A DNA stretch of 64,000 bases from contig WTXG01000029.1 in assembly GCA_022496185.1 (NCBI GenBank), positions 1 to 64,000 of the forward strand, written 5' to 3'. The stretch is from Multifurca ochricompacta (lineage: Eukaryota; Basidiomycota; Agaricomycetes; Russulales; Russulaceae). The translations under genes were made by a program, and so were the position numbers. This document shows positions 10,901-21,910 of this stretch, piece after piece (the stretch's first letter is position 1; each line of letters begins with the position of its first letter). The notes beneath the pieces were generated by a model. It was not told the origin of the DNA and searched no databases. It saw nothing but the letters and a program-made list of their open reading frames with translations.

Positions 10901-13900
10901 TAATGGTGGCGCGTTGTCGTAGACGGTTACTGCTCATTGAACAGCGATGGAAAAGTCCTCATCGGTAGAACGGATCCGGAAAACGTGCTCCAAACCAACA
11001 TCAAAGGTCGAGAAGCAAGTTGCGGCGAGTGCACAAAGTCGGTGGCGGAAGGCGGTGCGTGTTGTTTCGTCTGCTGTACTGTCCAGCTTTGAATTAAGCT
11101 GGCCGATCCACTTATATACAGTACCCCTAGCCCTCCGGAGTACGCATACGCTACCTCACAAGTATCGGGAATCTGTGTGACAGCTAAAAGGCGAGTAGTT
11201 ACTAGTACTGAAAAATAGTTTGAGCTAGGGGCGGTAAAGCGGAATGACATGACACATACTGATAGTTCTAACGGTCACCTCCTATAACCAATTGGCTTCT
11301 ATGTTGTTAAGATGTGAATTCAATACACATAGGATGGTCCTGCCGAAGACGGGATGGCTAAGCTCTTCGTGCCACTCACGTACGCCGTCAGAGAGCGGTC
11401 CGATCTGCCAGGCTGCTTGGGTAATCAATGTATGTACCTCTTCGCAACGAAACGAGAGAGAACACGAGGCCAGTTCCCTCAAAATGTTTAACCACTGCAA
11501 GCGTGGGCCACCGCGCAAACTGGAAAACGCCATGTACTGGTGTAGGCTCAGTTCCTTCGGACAATCTGCTTGGTTGGAGATAACCTCGTTCGACGTGTGA
11601 TTAGTTCCAGATACTGCATAATGGAGAGGGGCATATGAACTGGACGTTGGGATGGGGGGCGTGCAAAGTCGCGTCGTACTAGGGTCAAATAATGACCCTT
11701 CTACCCAAGAGGCACTGAAGCGATCAAACAGCTTGAGCGATAGACCATTATTAACCAAGACTGAGTGTTCATCCGCAGGGATAGTGACGCTCTTATAGTG
11801 AGCTTGATCAGCAAAGGACTTTGTGAATGAGGCGAGAGTGATTCGTTGGTGTGGGCGATGTGTCACCCACTGCGCTAGGCCAGGGGAGTCATCCAAGAAA
11901 ACGCGGGGTTCGTCCCCGTTGCTGGAGGTTTCGGGCATACCAATATCATAGAGGATGGTGCGTGTGATATCTCGCCAGGCAGAGAACCCCCGAGGTGGGT
12001 TGAGTTCGAAAACCGTCAATTGTGCCTCGAGTATCGCTGAGGGCAGTGGCCACTCATGGACGTGGATTACCAGATTCCTTGCCTTATTTTCCAAGTCACA
12101 TTTATAGCAATAAAAGCGATGGTCACCGTGACTTGACTGAGAGGCCTTTCTGATAAGCGAGCAGAATTCCTCATTCAGGCTACTCAGTTCGACACGTTTT
12201 GCGTCTCGCTCGTGCTGGGCATGTGAGCAGATAGCACTGTAGAGGCATTTTAATTCCTCAGAAGTGCGACAATACTGAATAGCGAATGATGACTCAAATG
12301 CCCTGTCCGAAAAAATAGATGTTGTATTTTTCGCCTCTTCGTGACGTTGGCATAGGTACTTTTCGATACGCAAGGCACGTTGAGAGGGGCTCGAGCGGTG
12401 AAGGAGAAGAGGGTGGAGGAAATGTGGGGGCATTTCTGGTGAATATTGTTTCATCAAAGGGTACTGATGGAGAACCAGATTATCCAGAGCCTTCCAAAGA
12501 TCCAAGATGGTCAGGATCATGATTGAATTATCCTCGGGGTTCTTTCCGTAAAGTGTTTTGGCACCAGCGAAGTACTGTTCAACACAAGAAACAATAACCT
12601 CCGAAGCATTGTCTTTTTGCGTGGACTCGGCGACACAAGCTTCCAAATGCCTCTCCACAGACAGTTCGAAGTCCGCGAGAGCGATTTGTTGGTGTTCGGC
12701 AATAGCTTTTGTTAGTTTTCCTCCTGCATACTGGCTGAAGTCGCGAATACCGTCGAGACGCCAATCATGGGATGGGATGAATTGTGTCTTCTGTTCCCCA
12801 TGAGATGTTGGCTCTAACGCTTTCTTAATGTAGGGATGCGCATTGGTAAGGGAAATTGCAGTATCGGAACGGAAGTCGAGGTTATCCGGGATCCATGGCG
12901 AAGACATTAACTTGCGCTGAAAATTTGCCCACCTCGACCGAAGAAGTTCCTCGGTCTCGTTAGCGACATCGTATACGGTTTGATAAACATCGCCAAGAGC
13001 CGCAGAGTCTAACTTCGATAGGCGGCGGGCCATCTTGACCCTCATCGCGTAGAGTAACTCGCTCGGAAAGCTTTGCTGCGTACAAATTCGGAGGAGGTGT
13101 GCGTGAAAAAACAACATGAAGTGCTTGTAAACGTCTGTGGAAGGCAGAGACGTTTGAAGGGATATCCTAAGGATAAGCCATAACGGAGATCTTCGCCAGG
13201 GCCTCTCAGTGTTGAGCCACAACACCTCGTCGCTAAAATGTTTCGTGATGCTTTTCACTTCTACTGGATGACCGCAGCCGCTGAGGATCCCCATAAGCAG
13301 TTCAGTTATATACTTCGGATGAGCGCTCTCTCGCACTTCGCGCACGGTGGATCCTGCTTTGGTAGTTGTCGCAGCGGAGTCCAGGATGTCGACGTTCATT
13401 TGCAAGAGGAATGACGCAAGCTCCCGCAAGAAGCGATTATTCATGAATGTCTCAACGGAGACTCCGACTGCTTGTGCAGGATAGGAACGTAACAGCTTTC
13501 CCTTGTTGGGCATCACAACGCCGGCTGGCGGGGAGACCTCAAACGTCTCAAATTGAACAACGTCTGGAAGCTTGCGCACAATGACGGCAGCATTCTGCTC
13601 ACGGATATGCATTATAAAAACATCTGGCGGAGAAAAATCAGATCATCCAGGTGAAATGCGCACCCAACAAACGCACCTTCCGTCGTCATCTTTGACAAGG
13701 TGTCTTGAAGTTCGGCCTCTTCAAATGGTCGCTTTTCAGCCAGCTGAACAATTTCTATCATTTTTATCATTCGATTCCATAATTCTTGCTGGGAAGAGGA
13801 AAGATACTGGCAAAAATCTTGAGCCGACCGTTAGAGGATGTGGCACAGCGCTACATTCATCCTCTGCTCGTCTTTCGGGGTGGGGTCTCCTGGGGAAGCT

Positions 13901-13973
13901 TCGGAGACATGAAGACATGGTCCACAACGGACCGTAAGGTGTAAGGGTTGATCTCAGTTAGAGAAATGAACAT

Positions 13974-14752
13974 GGTGTTGGTCAAAGCGAGATGGTGGAT
14001 GTGGCACTCGAGGGCGTTTTAGGTACGAGGTCTTTGACGCCACCATAAGCGCCGGGGATAGAAAAAAAAGAGCATATGTCTGTTCGTCCTTTTTTAGAAC
14101 AAGGAAGACAACAGAACCAGCCAAATAAAAAAGAATTTCAGTTGAGTTTGGCATCACTACGTGCATAGCATGAGTAGGGGTGAGCCGTCACGAGGGCTGT
14201 ACACGCCAATTCTCGGATGTTTAGACCAGTGTCAGGGGCCGCTGCATGTCTCATTCATGACAACTATCAATGGTGCCGTAAATTCGATGCGTAAATTGCA
14301 ACGGTCTTGATAGCGAGAATCCTGCTTGGCAAGATGTCGAAACTTTACGCTGCGCTACAGAAGGTGTGGAACCCATCATCAATTAATGACAGTGAATGCA
14401 ATTCACCCAGCAGTTTGACGAATCACGTGATGTAAAGTAAACAACAGCAAATTTCTGTTGAACCACGATAGTGGTACAGAGATTCCGGGATAGCGGTTTG
14501 ACACGTGATGTAATGTAAACCAAGATACCGGTACCCAACTCTCCCCCACTGCTGACATCCCCAAAGTGGTAATCTTGTCACACGACTGTGATTCGTAATA
14601 ATATTTATCATCCTTCTTTGTCTTGAACCACCACCATCAAGCTTGAGCCTTGCTTGCTTTGGTGTGTTTTTAGTCTAGCATAGTTGTGAATACCAGTTTT
14701 TTCCCAGTCCACTCACTGCGCACACGTTCCGTGCATAAGTACCTTTATCACT
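13974..14752. other. Gap between pseudogene copy 2 and the LINE
   Basis: No gene recognised. It contains the former promoter of copy 2 and, toward 14752, presumably the LINE 5' untranslated region. Two related segments, CACGTGATGTAA (14424 and 14502), each followed closely by GTAAAC-type sequence, form a short imperfect direct repeat. Confidence 0.4.
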
Positions 14753-17700
14753 ATGTCTGGGGGCCATGCCTCCAACCCACTGCCGGTGTCCTCGGGACCC
14801 GCCAAGCCATCAATTGCCCTGATCCCTCCCCCTAGGGTGACCCCTCTGGTCACTCCCCCCCTTGCTTATGAGCCCCCCCCTCATGCTGGGGGCTCCTCCC
14901 TCAACCATGGGGTCCCCAACCCCCTTGACGTGCCACCAGACCAGTATCAGGTCACCGTGACCAACACTATTGCTTGGCCCATGATTTATGACGCCCTCGC
15001 CCTCACTGACCCTGCCCTAGGCTTGGTCACAGAGGAGGCTGCGGGTAATGCACGTGCTGCCCTCCAGCGTGCCCGACACTACTCCCTCTCACGGGTCTCA
15101 GAGGCCTCAATGGGGTACTCCTTATACTACTGGGCTGCTGATTTCCGCCAGGAACCCAATACCACCCTCCCTCTCCCCGAGGACCAGCCTTCCAGGGCTG
15201 CAACCATGGTAGCAGCATTGCTTGACACTGGCATACACCGCTCTGGCGAAGATGAGGTCTTTGCCATTGGGCTGGAGCCCCCTGCATGGGGCCGATTGGT
15301 CCGAGGACTCCTCGCATCACTTACCAGGGGCGCGCTGCGCTCCCCCAACCTACGTTCCCTTCTTGACTATCATGAAGGTGCATTCACTGATTCTGTCTTG
15401 TTAGCCTGTGGGATCCCCACGCCCGACACACCCCTGCAGCACATTGTCATGATGTTACAGCAGCTTCTCGCTGCCTTCTCATCGTCCAACCGTGATGACC
15501 CCACTGCCTACCCTGCAGCCATCGAAGCAGAGGTCCATACCCATGCTGTCTCTGCCATGAAGGCAGAGATTGACCTACAGCTGCTCGACAGTGGCTTCCG
15601 TATGGAGGCCCTCTCTGCTGCTGAGAATGCCCTCCTATGCGAGGTCGAACTGGAGGCCATTGCAACCCGACCGGCCCTTGAGGCCAAGATCCGCGCTGAC
15701 CTCGAACAGGAAATCCGTAACACTGTCTCCCAGGATGTCGCCCAGTGGCGTGTCCAGTACTCTGCGCAGTGCCATGCCCATGCACAGGCTGAGATCGATG
15801 CCATCATCCTCTCACCTCTCCCAGGCCTTGATGCTGAACGCACCCCACGCTCTTCAAAGAAGAAGCACCGCACAGTACAGTGCGAGTCCCCTGCTACCCC
15901 CACTCGCTCCCGTGCCTCATCACGGGCCAGTGGCCATCCCTACCCCTCGAGGTCATCTTCGTGTGCCCCGCGTGGCCCCGAGCGTCACCGACACACGACC
16001 CAGACCTCTGGGGCTCCCCCCTCGCAACCCAATGAGGCTCCAATGGAGGTGTCTCCAGACTCCCCTCCTGTGGACTCTCAACCTCTCTTCCAGGATGCAT
16101 CCCATCCTATGTTTGACAAGGCAAACTATGGGATTGATGCCTCCATCCACAAGCCTGAAGTGGAAATGGCTGGCCCTGCCCAGACTGCTCACCTGGACCC
16201 CCCCCCCCTCCTACAGACCCCCTTGACCGTATTGTGGCCACCCTGGCTCAGATTGTTGAGCGGATTGACCGTTTGGAGCAAGGTACGTCCTGGGCCCCTC
16301 CTGCTGCTCACCCCCAGGGCCCTGCTGGCCGTGCCCCACGTGCACACCAGACAGGCCCAGTGGCACTTGCACAGGCCCCAGCAGCCCTCCCATCATCGGG
16401 CCCGCTTGGTGCGACACCTGCAGGTCCCTTCCACATCACTACTCCTACTACAATGGCCCAACAGCTCCGGGCCCTCACTTTTGCCCAAGCTGCTACCAAG
16501 GCACAGGGCCGCCAGATCTCAGGACGCCCTAACCCACGTGCCCCAGCTGCAGCCTCCTCTGCCTTAACACGGGCCCCACAGGCTGCACATACAACAGATG
16601 TCACTGTCCTCCTCCCACCCCTTCCCCTGAATCACACTGACCATGGCCTTGCGCCCATCCCAGAGCTGGTTCTTTTTGCACGCCAAGCGCTTCAACGCGT
16701 CACTGCTAGTGCCCCCATCTTCTAGGGGGCCGATGGTCAGTGGGCCTTGGTAACTCTCAAGGCAATTTTATTTTCACCTTTGCGGGTGAGCATGCTTTCC
16801 AGGCTTTGCTCCCCTTTGAGTCTGCCCTTGTCACATCATTCCCGGGCGGCTCCCTTGTCCCCACTCGTGGCTGGGAGTGGTTCCAACTCCGGGATGTCTA
16901 TGTCTCCCAAGGTGATGGGGTTGTCTTCTCCAACGATGTCCTGTGGACAGAGCTGCGACGCAATGGTCCATTTGCCCGCGCTCTCTTCCCCTCCCCTCCC
17001 CGCTGGCAGGTTGATGCAGCCAGTCTCAAGACACCACGGTCCACAGTGCTCTTTGCCCTACATGGGCTCTCCAAAGTAGAGGTTGCAACACTCTTACGCA
17101 CCCCCATCTACATGTTTGGCAGAGCTGCAAAGCTGGTTCACTCTGGTGCCGCCCCTAGCCTCATCCAATGTGGTCGCTGCCACATGCTTGGCCACCGCAC
17201 CACTCAGCGTAACCGCTGTAATGGCAAATTACTGTGCCCACAGCCCATCTCCAAGCCAAAGTGCTACAAGTGCGGAGGTGCACACCCCTTTGATCAACAT
17301 GTTGCACACTGCACAGGTGCGCACATGGTTGCTGGCCAATGCAACTGCCGCTTCTGCTGCCTCCTCTGCAACAACTTTGGCCACAACGCCCGGTCAATGA
17401 ACTGTCCCCTTTGGGGCCCCTTTTCTCCCCCGGCCCTCTGTGATCAACCCACCAGCCAGGCCCATGCTGCCTCACCACCTGCACCCATTGGTGCTTCACT
17501 GCCGTCATCACAGGGCCCTGCTGCCCCTGCTTTGCCTGTGCCCCTCGGACCATTGACAGCGGCTGCACAAGCACCCACAACATCCCATCGTGATCAGATG
17601 GAGGCTGGTGGGTTCACTATGCAGGAACGCCCCCCTCCTCCTCCCCCCACACATGCCCCCCATGGGCGCCCGTCCACATCCAAATCGCGCCAACCACCTG

Positions 17701-18125
17701 TGTCTCAGGTGATCCCTGGTACGTCCATTCTTCGCTTTGAAGAGGTTTCATTGTCTGCGCCCCCCCCAGTCCGTGATACCACGGGCCAGCAGGCATTGGA
17801 GCTCCCTGCCCAATATGACACACCTGCCCTCCGCACCCGCGCAGACCAGGCAGCTGCCCTCCTCACTGCTGACTCCAAGATGCTCAATGCCCTTGGCCTC
17901 ACCCACTTCCGCCTGGTCTGTGACGCACGGCAAGACCGGGCCCGCAATGTGGACCTCATCTTCCTTGACAAACTCCTTGGTGGCACCGGCATATGTGACG
18001 TGCTGAAGACCAAGTTTGACCCATCCCTTGAAGACTATGGCATCCTCATTGGCTACTGCAACCTTGCTGCCTTCGACTTTGTTGACAACCCGCCTACGGG
18101 CTCCCAGGATCCTTTCCATGGTTGA
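14753..18125 (+). pseudogene. LINE ORF1 (gag-like, zinc knuckles), frameshifted
   Basis: Nucleic-acid-binding ORF1 protein of the non-LTR element. Frame 1 runs from ATG 14753 (MSGGHASN) through an alanine-rich helical region. Frame switches at a run of eleven C (16198-16208), where the protein-like sequence continues as DRIVATLAQIVERIDRLEQ. A second shift occurs near 16725-16745, after which GNSQGNFIFTFAGE continues to 18125. The C-terminal part carries three Cys/His clusters: CGRCHMLGHRTTQRNRC (about 17169-17219), CYKCGGAHPFDQHVAHC, and CLLCNNFGHNARSMNC. The shifts leave no intact ORF1. The C-run could also be a sequencing or assembly slip. Confidence 0.75.
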
Positions 18126-20032
18126 TACGTCCATACTGACAATCAACATGCAGCGCAGTAACACCAACATTCATGCTGTGCTTAACACCAACACAACAGA
18201 CCACATTATCCTGGTCCAAGAACCCTGGTTTGGCCGCATTGGCGTGGCCCGCTCTGATGCTGCATTGGATGGGGTGGATGCACTCGGTGCTGCACTCCAC
18301 CCCTCCTGGCAGTTCTTCTATCCATCACTGAAGGCTGGCCAACGGGCTAAAACTATCCTGTATGTCCGCCGTTTTCTTCCATCAGACTCACACATTCCTT
18401 TCAGCGCGACATTCTCTACTCGTCATGACCTGGTGGCCCACCCCTGCCTCCTTATGGGGGACCTCCGCATTGGTGTGCACCTGCTCCGCCTCCTGTCTTT
18501 CTACAATGACACCTCTGACCCCACTGCCCTGGGGACCCTCCTCCAACTTGACCTTGGACTCCACACCCCTTTACTGTTGGCTGGCGATTTCAATCTCCAC
18601 CACCCCAATTGGTCCCCCCCTGGGCTCCGCACCTCCTCTCAGGCTCCAGCCTTCCTTGACTGGGTAGCTGACCATGATCTCACCTTAGCCTCTGTTCCTG
18701 GGGTCATCACACGACAGGGCCCCAGCTCCACCCGTGCTAGCACCCTTGACCTGGTCTGGTCATCACCTGCTCTCACGGCCTCTGGTATGCTTAGCCCAGT
18801 CACTGTGGACTGGACTGCTGGCATCTCATCAGACCATGCTGGCCTCCGCTTCCGCTGGTGCCACACCCTCCTTGACAGGACCCCTGCAGCTCCGGTGGCC
18901 TCATACATCAAGGATCTTGACTCTGAAACGCGGGTGGCCTGGCTTTCCCACTTGGACATGCTCATGCCCCCCCTCCGTGGCCTCCACTCCACAGCTGATG
19001 TTGACTCCCAAGCTGCTGCCATCATGGCAGCCCTGACTGAGTCTGCTGATTGCTGGCTAACAGTCAAGACCTCCCCTCATGCCAAACGTGCCCGCTGGTG
19101 GCGGCCTGCCTGCACCCAGGCTGTTCATGCCCTCCGTGCTGCACGGTACCGCCCTGCTGATCGAAAACTTGCTCAGTCGGCTCTCCACTCTGAAATCCGT
19201 GCTGCCAAGCGTGCTTGGGCTGATGCTGCCATTGACTCCCAGGGGGTGTGGGCTGTTGCACAATGGCGCCACCCCCGACGGATTTCCATGGTGCCTGCCA
19301 TCCGCTCACCCTCCACTGGTGATTTGCTCTGGGACCGCAGCCCCATTGAAGATGTCTTATTTGCTCGCTTCTTCGGGGACACTACACATACTGTCCCCAC
19401 CCACTTCCATGATGACCCAACCCCACTCCCAGAACGCCCCTTCCACCCAATCTCGGAGGATGAAGTCTCTGACCTGCTCATGCGCACAGACTCCGCCTCT
19501 GCCCCAGGCTTATCCAAAATCTCCTGGCGCATCCTTAAGTGGGCCTGGGAGTCCATTGCCACGCACCTAACGGACCTATACAATGCCTCAATCCACTGGT
19601 CTCACATCCCCTCCATCTGGAAGCGCGCCCTTACAGTCATCCTTCCCAAACCCGACCGGCCTGACTACTCCCTAGCCAAAGCCCATCGCCCCATCTCCCT
19701 ACTTGAGACCCTGGCAAAGCTCCTGGAGAAGGTCATAGCCAAGCGGCTTACAGCTGACATTGACCGGTTCCAGACTCTCTCGACCACACAGTTCGGTGCG
19801 CGTCCACATAGCTGCTGTCTGGATTCTGCCTTCTCCTTGGTCCATGACATATCCACCACCCAATCCCGCGGTCTTGTCTGTGGAATCGTGCTCTTTGATG
19901 TCTCTGGCTTCTTTGATCATGTACACCCTCTGCGCTGTGCCTCAGTCCTTCAGAACCTTGGCCACAGCCCATCTTTATGCTCTTGGGTCCTGTCCTTCCT
20001 TACTGGCCGCTCTGCGCCCTGTCCTTCAATGG
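14753..20032 (+). mobile_element. LINE-type non-LTR retrotransposon, 3'-truncated in RT
   Basis: Two-ORF element: a gag-like ORF1 with cysteine-rich knuckles, then ORF2 with an AP-type endonuclease followed by reverse transcriptase. It stops at 20032, where the first LTR of the next element begins, before the catalytic Y/FADD motif of RT. No continuation was found beyond the other LTR (27471 on). The element is strikingly C-rich on its coding strand, unlike its flanks. The architecture fits the Tad/I-like fungal clades; the clade assignment is inference. Confidence 0.85.
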
Positions 20033-20088
20033 TGTTACGTCCGGTGCGGGACGTTCCACACGACTTGTGTGACAGCGTTCGTTCGTAG
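18118..20088 (+). pseudogene. LINE ORF2: endonuclease + partial reverse transcriptase
   Basis: Starts at ATG 18118, overlapping the ORF1 stop by 8 bases. N-terminal endonuclease/exonuclease/phosphatase domain: LTINMQRSN, VQEPWFG, LLAGDFNLHHPNW, STLDLVWSS and the catalytic SSDHAGLRF are visible. RT follows with LTVILPKPDR, HRPISLLETLAKLLEKVIA, FGARPHSC and the first catalytic Asp region IVLFDVSGFFD. Authentic sequence ends at 20032; the last 18 codons to the stop at 20088 are read-through into an LTR. The second RT catalytic box and everything downstream are missing, so the protein cannot be functional. Confidence 0.85.
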
Positions 20089-20610
20089 TCAGATAAGGGA
20101 CCAATAGGACCCCTTGGAGTTTAAGTGGGAGAAGTCAGAGTCAAAGAGGCTGTACTCGAAGACACTGTTGAGCGGAAGGTACCGGAAGTACCGAGACGAT
20201 CGAGTCAAGGCTTTCAAAGGGGATGTCCAGAAGACAAGCACCGATGTATTCAATAAGTCGAGTCTGAGGTCTACCGGGTAGCTACAGCGGACTTATATAC
20301 ATAAAGCAGTGGGCGTCTATGAGATAAGGACACGGAGTCAAGTGGGCCTGAATATCTGAAAGCGGAGGGCGTAAAGCCTGGCTTCTACTGATAGGGGATT
20401 AAGTAAATGTCCGGTCGTATGATAAGGAGATAAGCGATAAGCAAGAAAGCAAGTACGTAAACATGAGCAAGCAAATAAGTCACGGGGATGGACGAAGAGC
20501 ATGTGACGGATCCCACGATGGAGACGTGATCTGGTAGTGAAGCGTGGGCGGCAAAGAGGGGTTATCGTTGGGCAAGAAAAAGAAAATGGGGAGCGATGGG
20601 GTTCGTAACA
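20033..20610 (-). repeat. Downstream (3') LTR of the chromovirus
   Basis: 578 bp, same termini as the other LTR, with the AGACTCGACTT segment and a TATATAAG box retained. It abuts the truncated LINE directly at 20032. Confidence 0.95.
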
Positions 20611-20624
20611 TCACCCCCTCTTCT
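20611..20624 (-). promoter_or_regulatory. Polypurine tract next to the 3' LTR
   Basis: The minus strand reads AGAAGAGGGGGTGA immediately before the downstream LTR (TGTTACG), the usual place for plus-strand priming in LTR elements. Confidence 0.75.
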
Positions 20625-20641
20625 GGTTCTAGCAGTCCCGG

Positions 20642-21787
20642 CTAGAAACGACTCGTACCGTCATCATCCTGCACCAGCTCTAGGTAGTCGTCAGCTACAT
20701 TACGATCATCCATGCTGTACGTCTCCAGCTCTTGCGGGCATGCGTGGGTACAGAGGAACCCATATGGGCCACGCTGGCCACATGCGCGGCATAAGTCGTA
20801 GACAGGGCAGTCGATCTCTTTATGCCCAGCGTTGTGATGGAGACACTTGCCGCACCATCCCGACGGGTTGGTGATCGTCGGGGCCACTCCTACTCGTCGG
20901 AAAATGCAGTGTCGGCTCCAATGGAGATTGCTACGGCAGTGACGACACCATTTGCGATTGAGCGGGCAGTTCCAACTGATGTGGTACCTGCTGTCGCAAC
21001 GCCAGCAAGTTTCTCCGCGGGGATTTTCATGTAGGCGTGGCATCTCGAGTCGACTTGGCAGCAGCGTCGGGGCCGCACCCAAGGTTCGAGGGGGAAGGGG
21101 TCGCGCATAAGTATCGGCGTACCTTTCGGCGATTGTCTGATACGCGTCTCCTTTTTCCAACCTCTTCCTGATCTCCACAATCTCCGACTCCAGCTGGAAC
21201 ATCCCATTTGTCAGCCGTGCCATCATCTTTGCGTGTTCCTTATACTGTTGGTTCAGCGTCCTCCTCAAGGTGATGTTCTTCCTCAGCCTCATGACTTCTG
21301 CCTTTAGGCGCGGGAGCCTCATATCATTCATCACTTCGTCAATAGCGAAGGCACGGCAATCCTCCGCGGCAAGATGGCCCAACTGTTCATTGGTCAGCGT
21401 GTGATGGAGCCGACCTGTGTACCTTTCATCCAGATATACAGGTGCCCCGTAGACCGGCCCATCCTTCTTCATGCATCCCGCCACATCCATCCCTCCATTG
21501 GTATAATAGATATATTTCGCGATGGCCGTGGTTCTGTCGGCCATGGTGATCTCTAATGGGAAATACATTGAGGAATTGGGGTTGTTGGGGATGAAAGGGA
21601 ATTCAGGGGCTTCATCGTCAATCTCTCCGTTGAGTAGGTCGTTGGGATGGGGGTCTTCACTGTGAGTGAAATCGTCGTTCGGGTTCGGGGATTGATTCTT
21701 GATACGGGCCTCCGCAGCATCATAATCAATGGGGGAAGAGGGACGAGTGGACGGGTGGGCAGACGGGAAGTTTTCGGCAATAGTCAT
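20642..21787 (-). CDS. Extra chromovirus ORF with four zinc knuckles
   Basis: 381 residues, intact, 123 bases downstream of pol and ending 31 bases before the 3' LTR, in the same orientation. The N-terminal third is acidic and Pro-rich. A central coiled-coil-like segment follows (about residues 155-215, RLKAEVMRLRKNITLRR and similar). The C-terminal third has four Cys/His clusters: CWRCDSRYHISWNC, CRHCRSNLHWSRHC, CGKCLHHNAGHKEIDC and CRACGQRGPYGFLC. It is not a second gag by position and shows no signal peptide or membrane span, so it is not env-like. A role in nucleic-acid binding is inferred from the knuckles. Unlike pol, it has no frameshift, which is notable. Confidence 0.75.
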   Translation of the reverse strand: MTIAENFPSAHPSTRPSSPIDYDAAEARIKNQSPNPNDDFTHSEDPHPNDLLNGEIDDEAPEFPFIPNNPNSSMYFPLEITMADRTTAIAKYIYYTNGGMDVAGCMKKDGPVYGAPVYLDERYTGRLHHTLTNEQLGHLAAEDCRAFAIDEVMNDMRLPRLKAEVMRLRKNITLRRTLNQQYKEHAKMMARLTNGMFQLESEIVEIRKRLEKGDAYQTIAERYADTYARPLPPRTLGAAPTLLPSRLEMPRLHENPRGETCWRCDSRYHISWNCPLNRKWCRHCRSNLHWSRHCIFRRVGVAPTITNPSGWCGKCLHHNAGHKEIDCPVYDLCRACGQRGPYGFLCTHACPQELETYSMDDRNVADDYLELVQDDDGTSRF

Positions 21788-21910
21788 GGGGAAACGAAGG
21801 CGTCGATGGCGGCAGAGGCGGCGATGAAAGACATGATAGACTGTTCTGTGGTAGTAATTCGCTGGGGAAGCATATACTGGGGGAATTCAAGAGAGTCTGG
21901 GACTGTTCTT

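Larger units (their letters stand above)
3256..13973 (-). pseudogene. DUF6606-DUF3638-DUF3645 giant gene, copy 2 (disrupted)
   Basis: Paralogue of copy 1 in the same orientation, spanning start (ATG 13973, VFMSPKLPQ) to the C-terminal exon ending at 3256. Order along the minus strand: DUF6606 (about 13970-11280), middle region (to about 7330), P-loop NMGEGKSS (7176-7156), DUF3638 with DILDESDEIL (6070-6029), DUF3645 (about 5480-4950), TRGTDLKLP (about 4654), and QLGKGHS in the last exon (4520-3256). Introns remain recognisable, for example VPYRAK/DVPS and RTI/ILV. Lesions seen in frame: TAA in exon 1 after NVALCHIL, TAG at 11282, TGA at 10934-10936, TAG at 10229-10231, TGA at 9288-9290, TGA at 4814-4816, a two-base loss near 4955, several one-base shifts, and two LTR insertions. 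Some one-base shifts could be assembly errors; the stops and insertions argue for a true pseudogene. Confidence 0.85.

Noticed and set aside
15027..16604. Several 60-140 codon frames antisense to the LINE and in alternative frames
   Set aside because: Shadows caused by the C-rich composition, which rarely makes stops on the opposite strand.
20642..21787. Cysteine-rich ORF as the gag of the chromovirus
   Set aside because: Gag with its own CCHC knuckle lies at the other end (26875-25499), next to the PBS, so this is an additional ORF.
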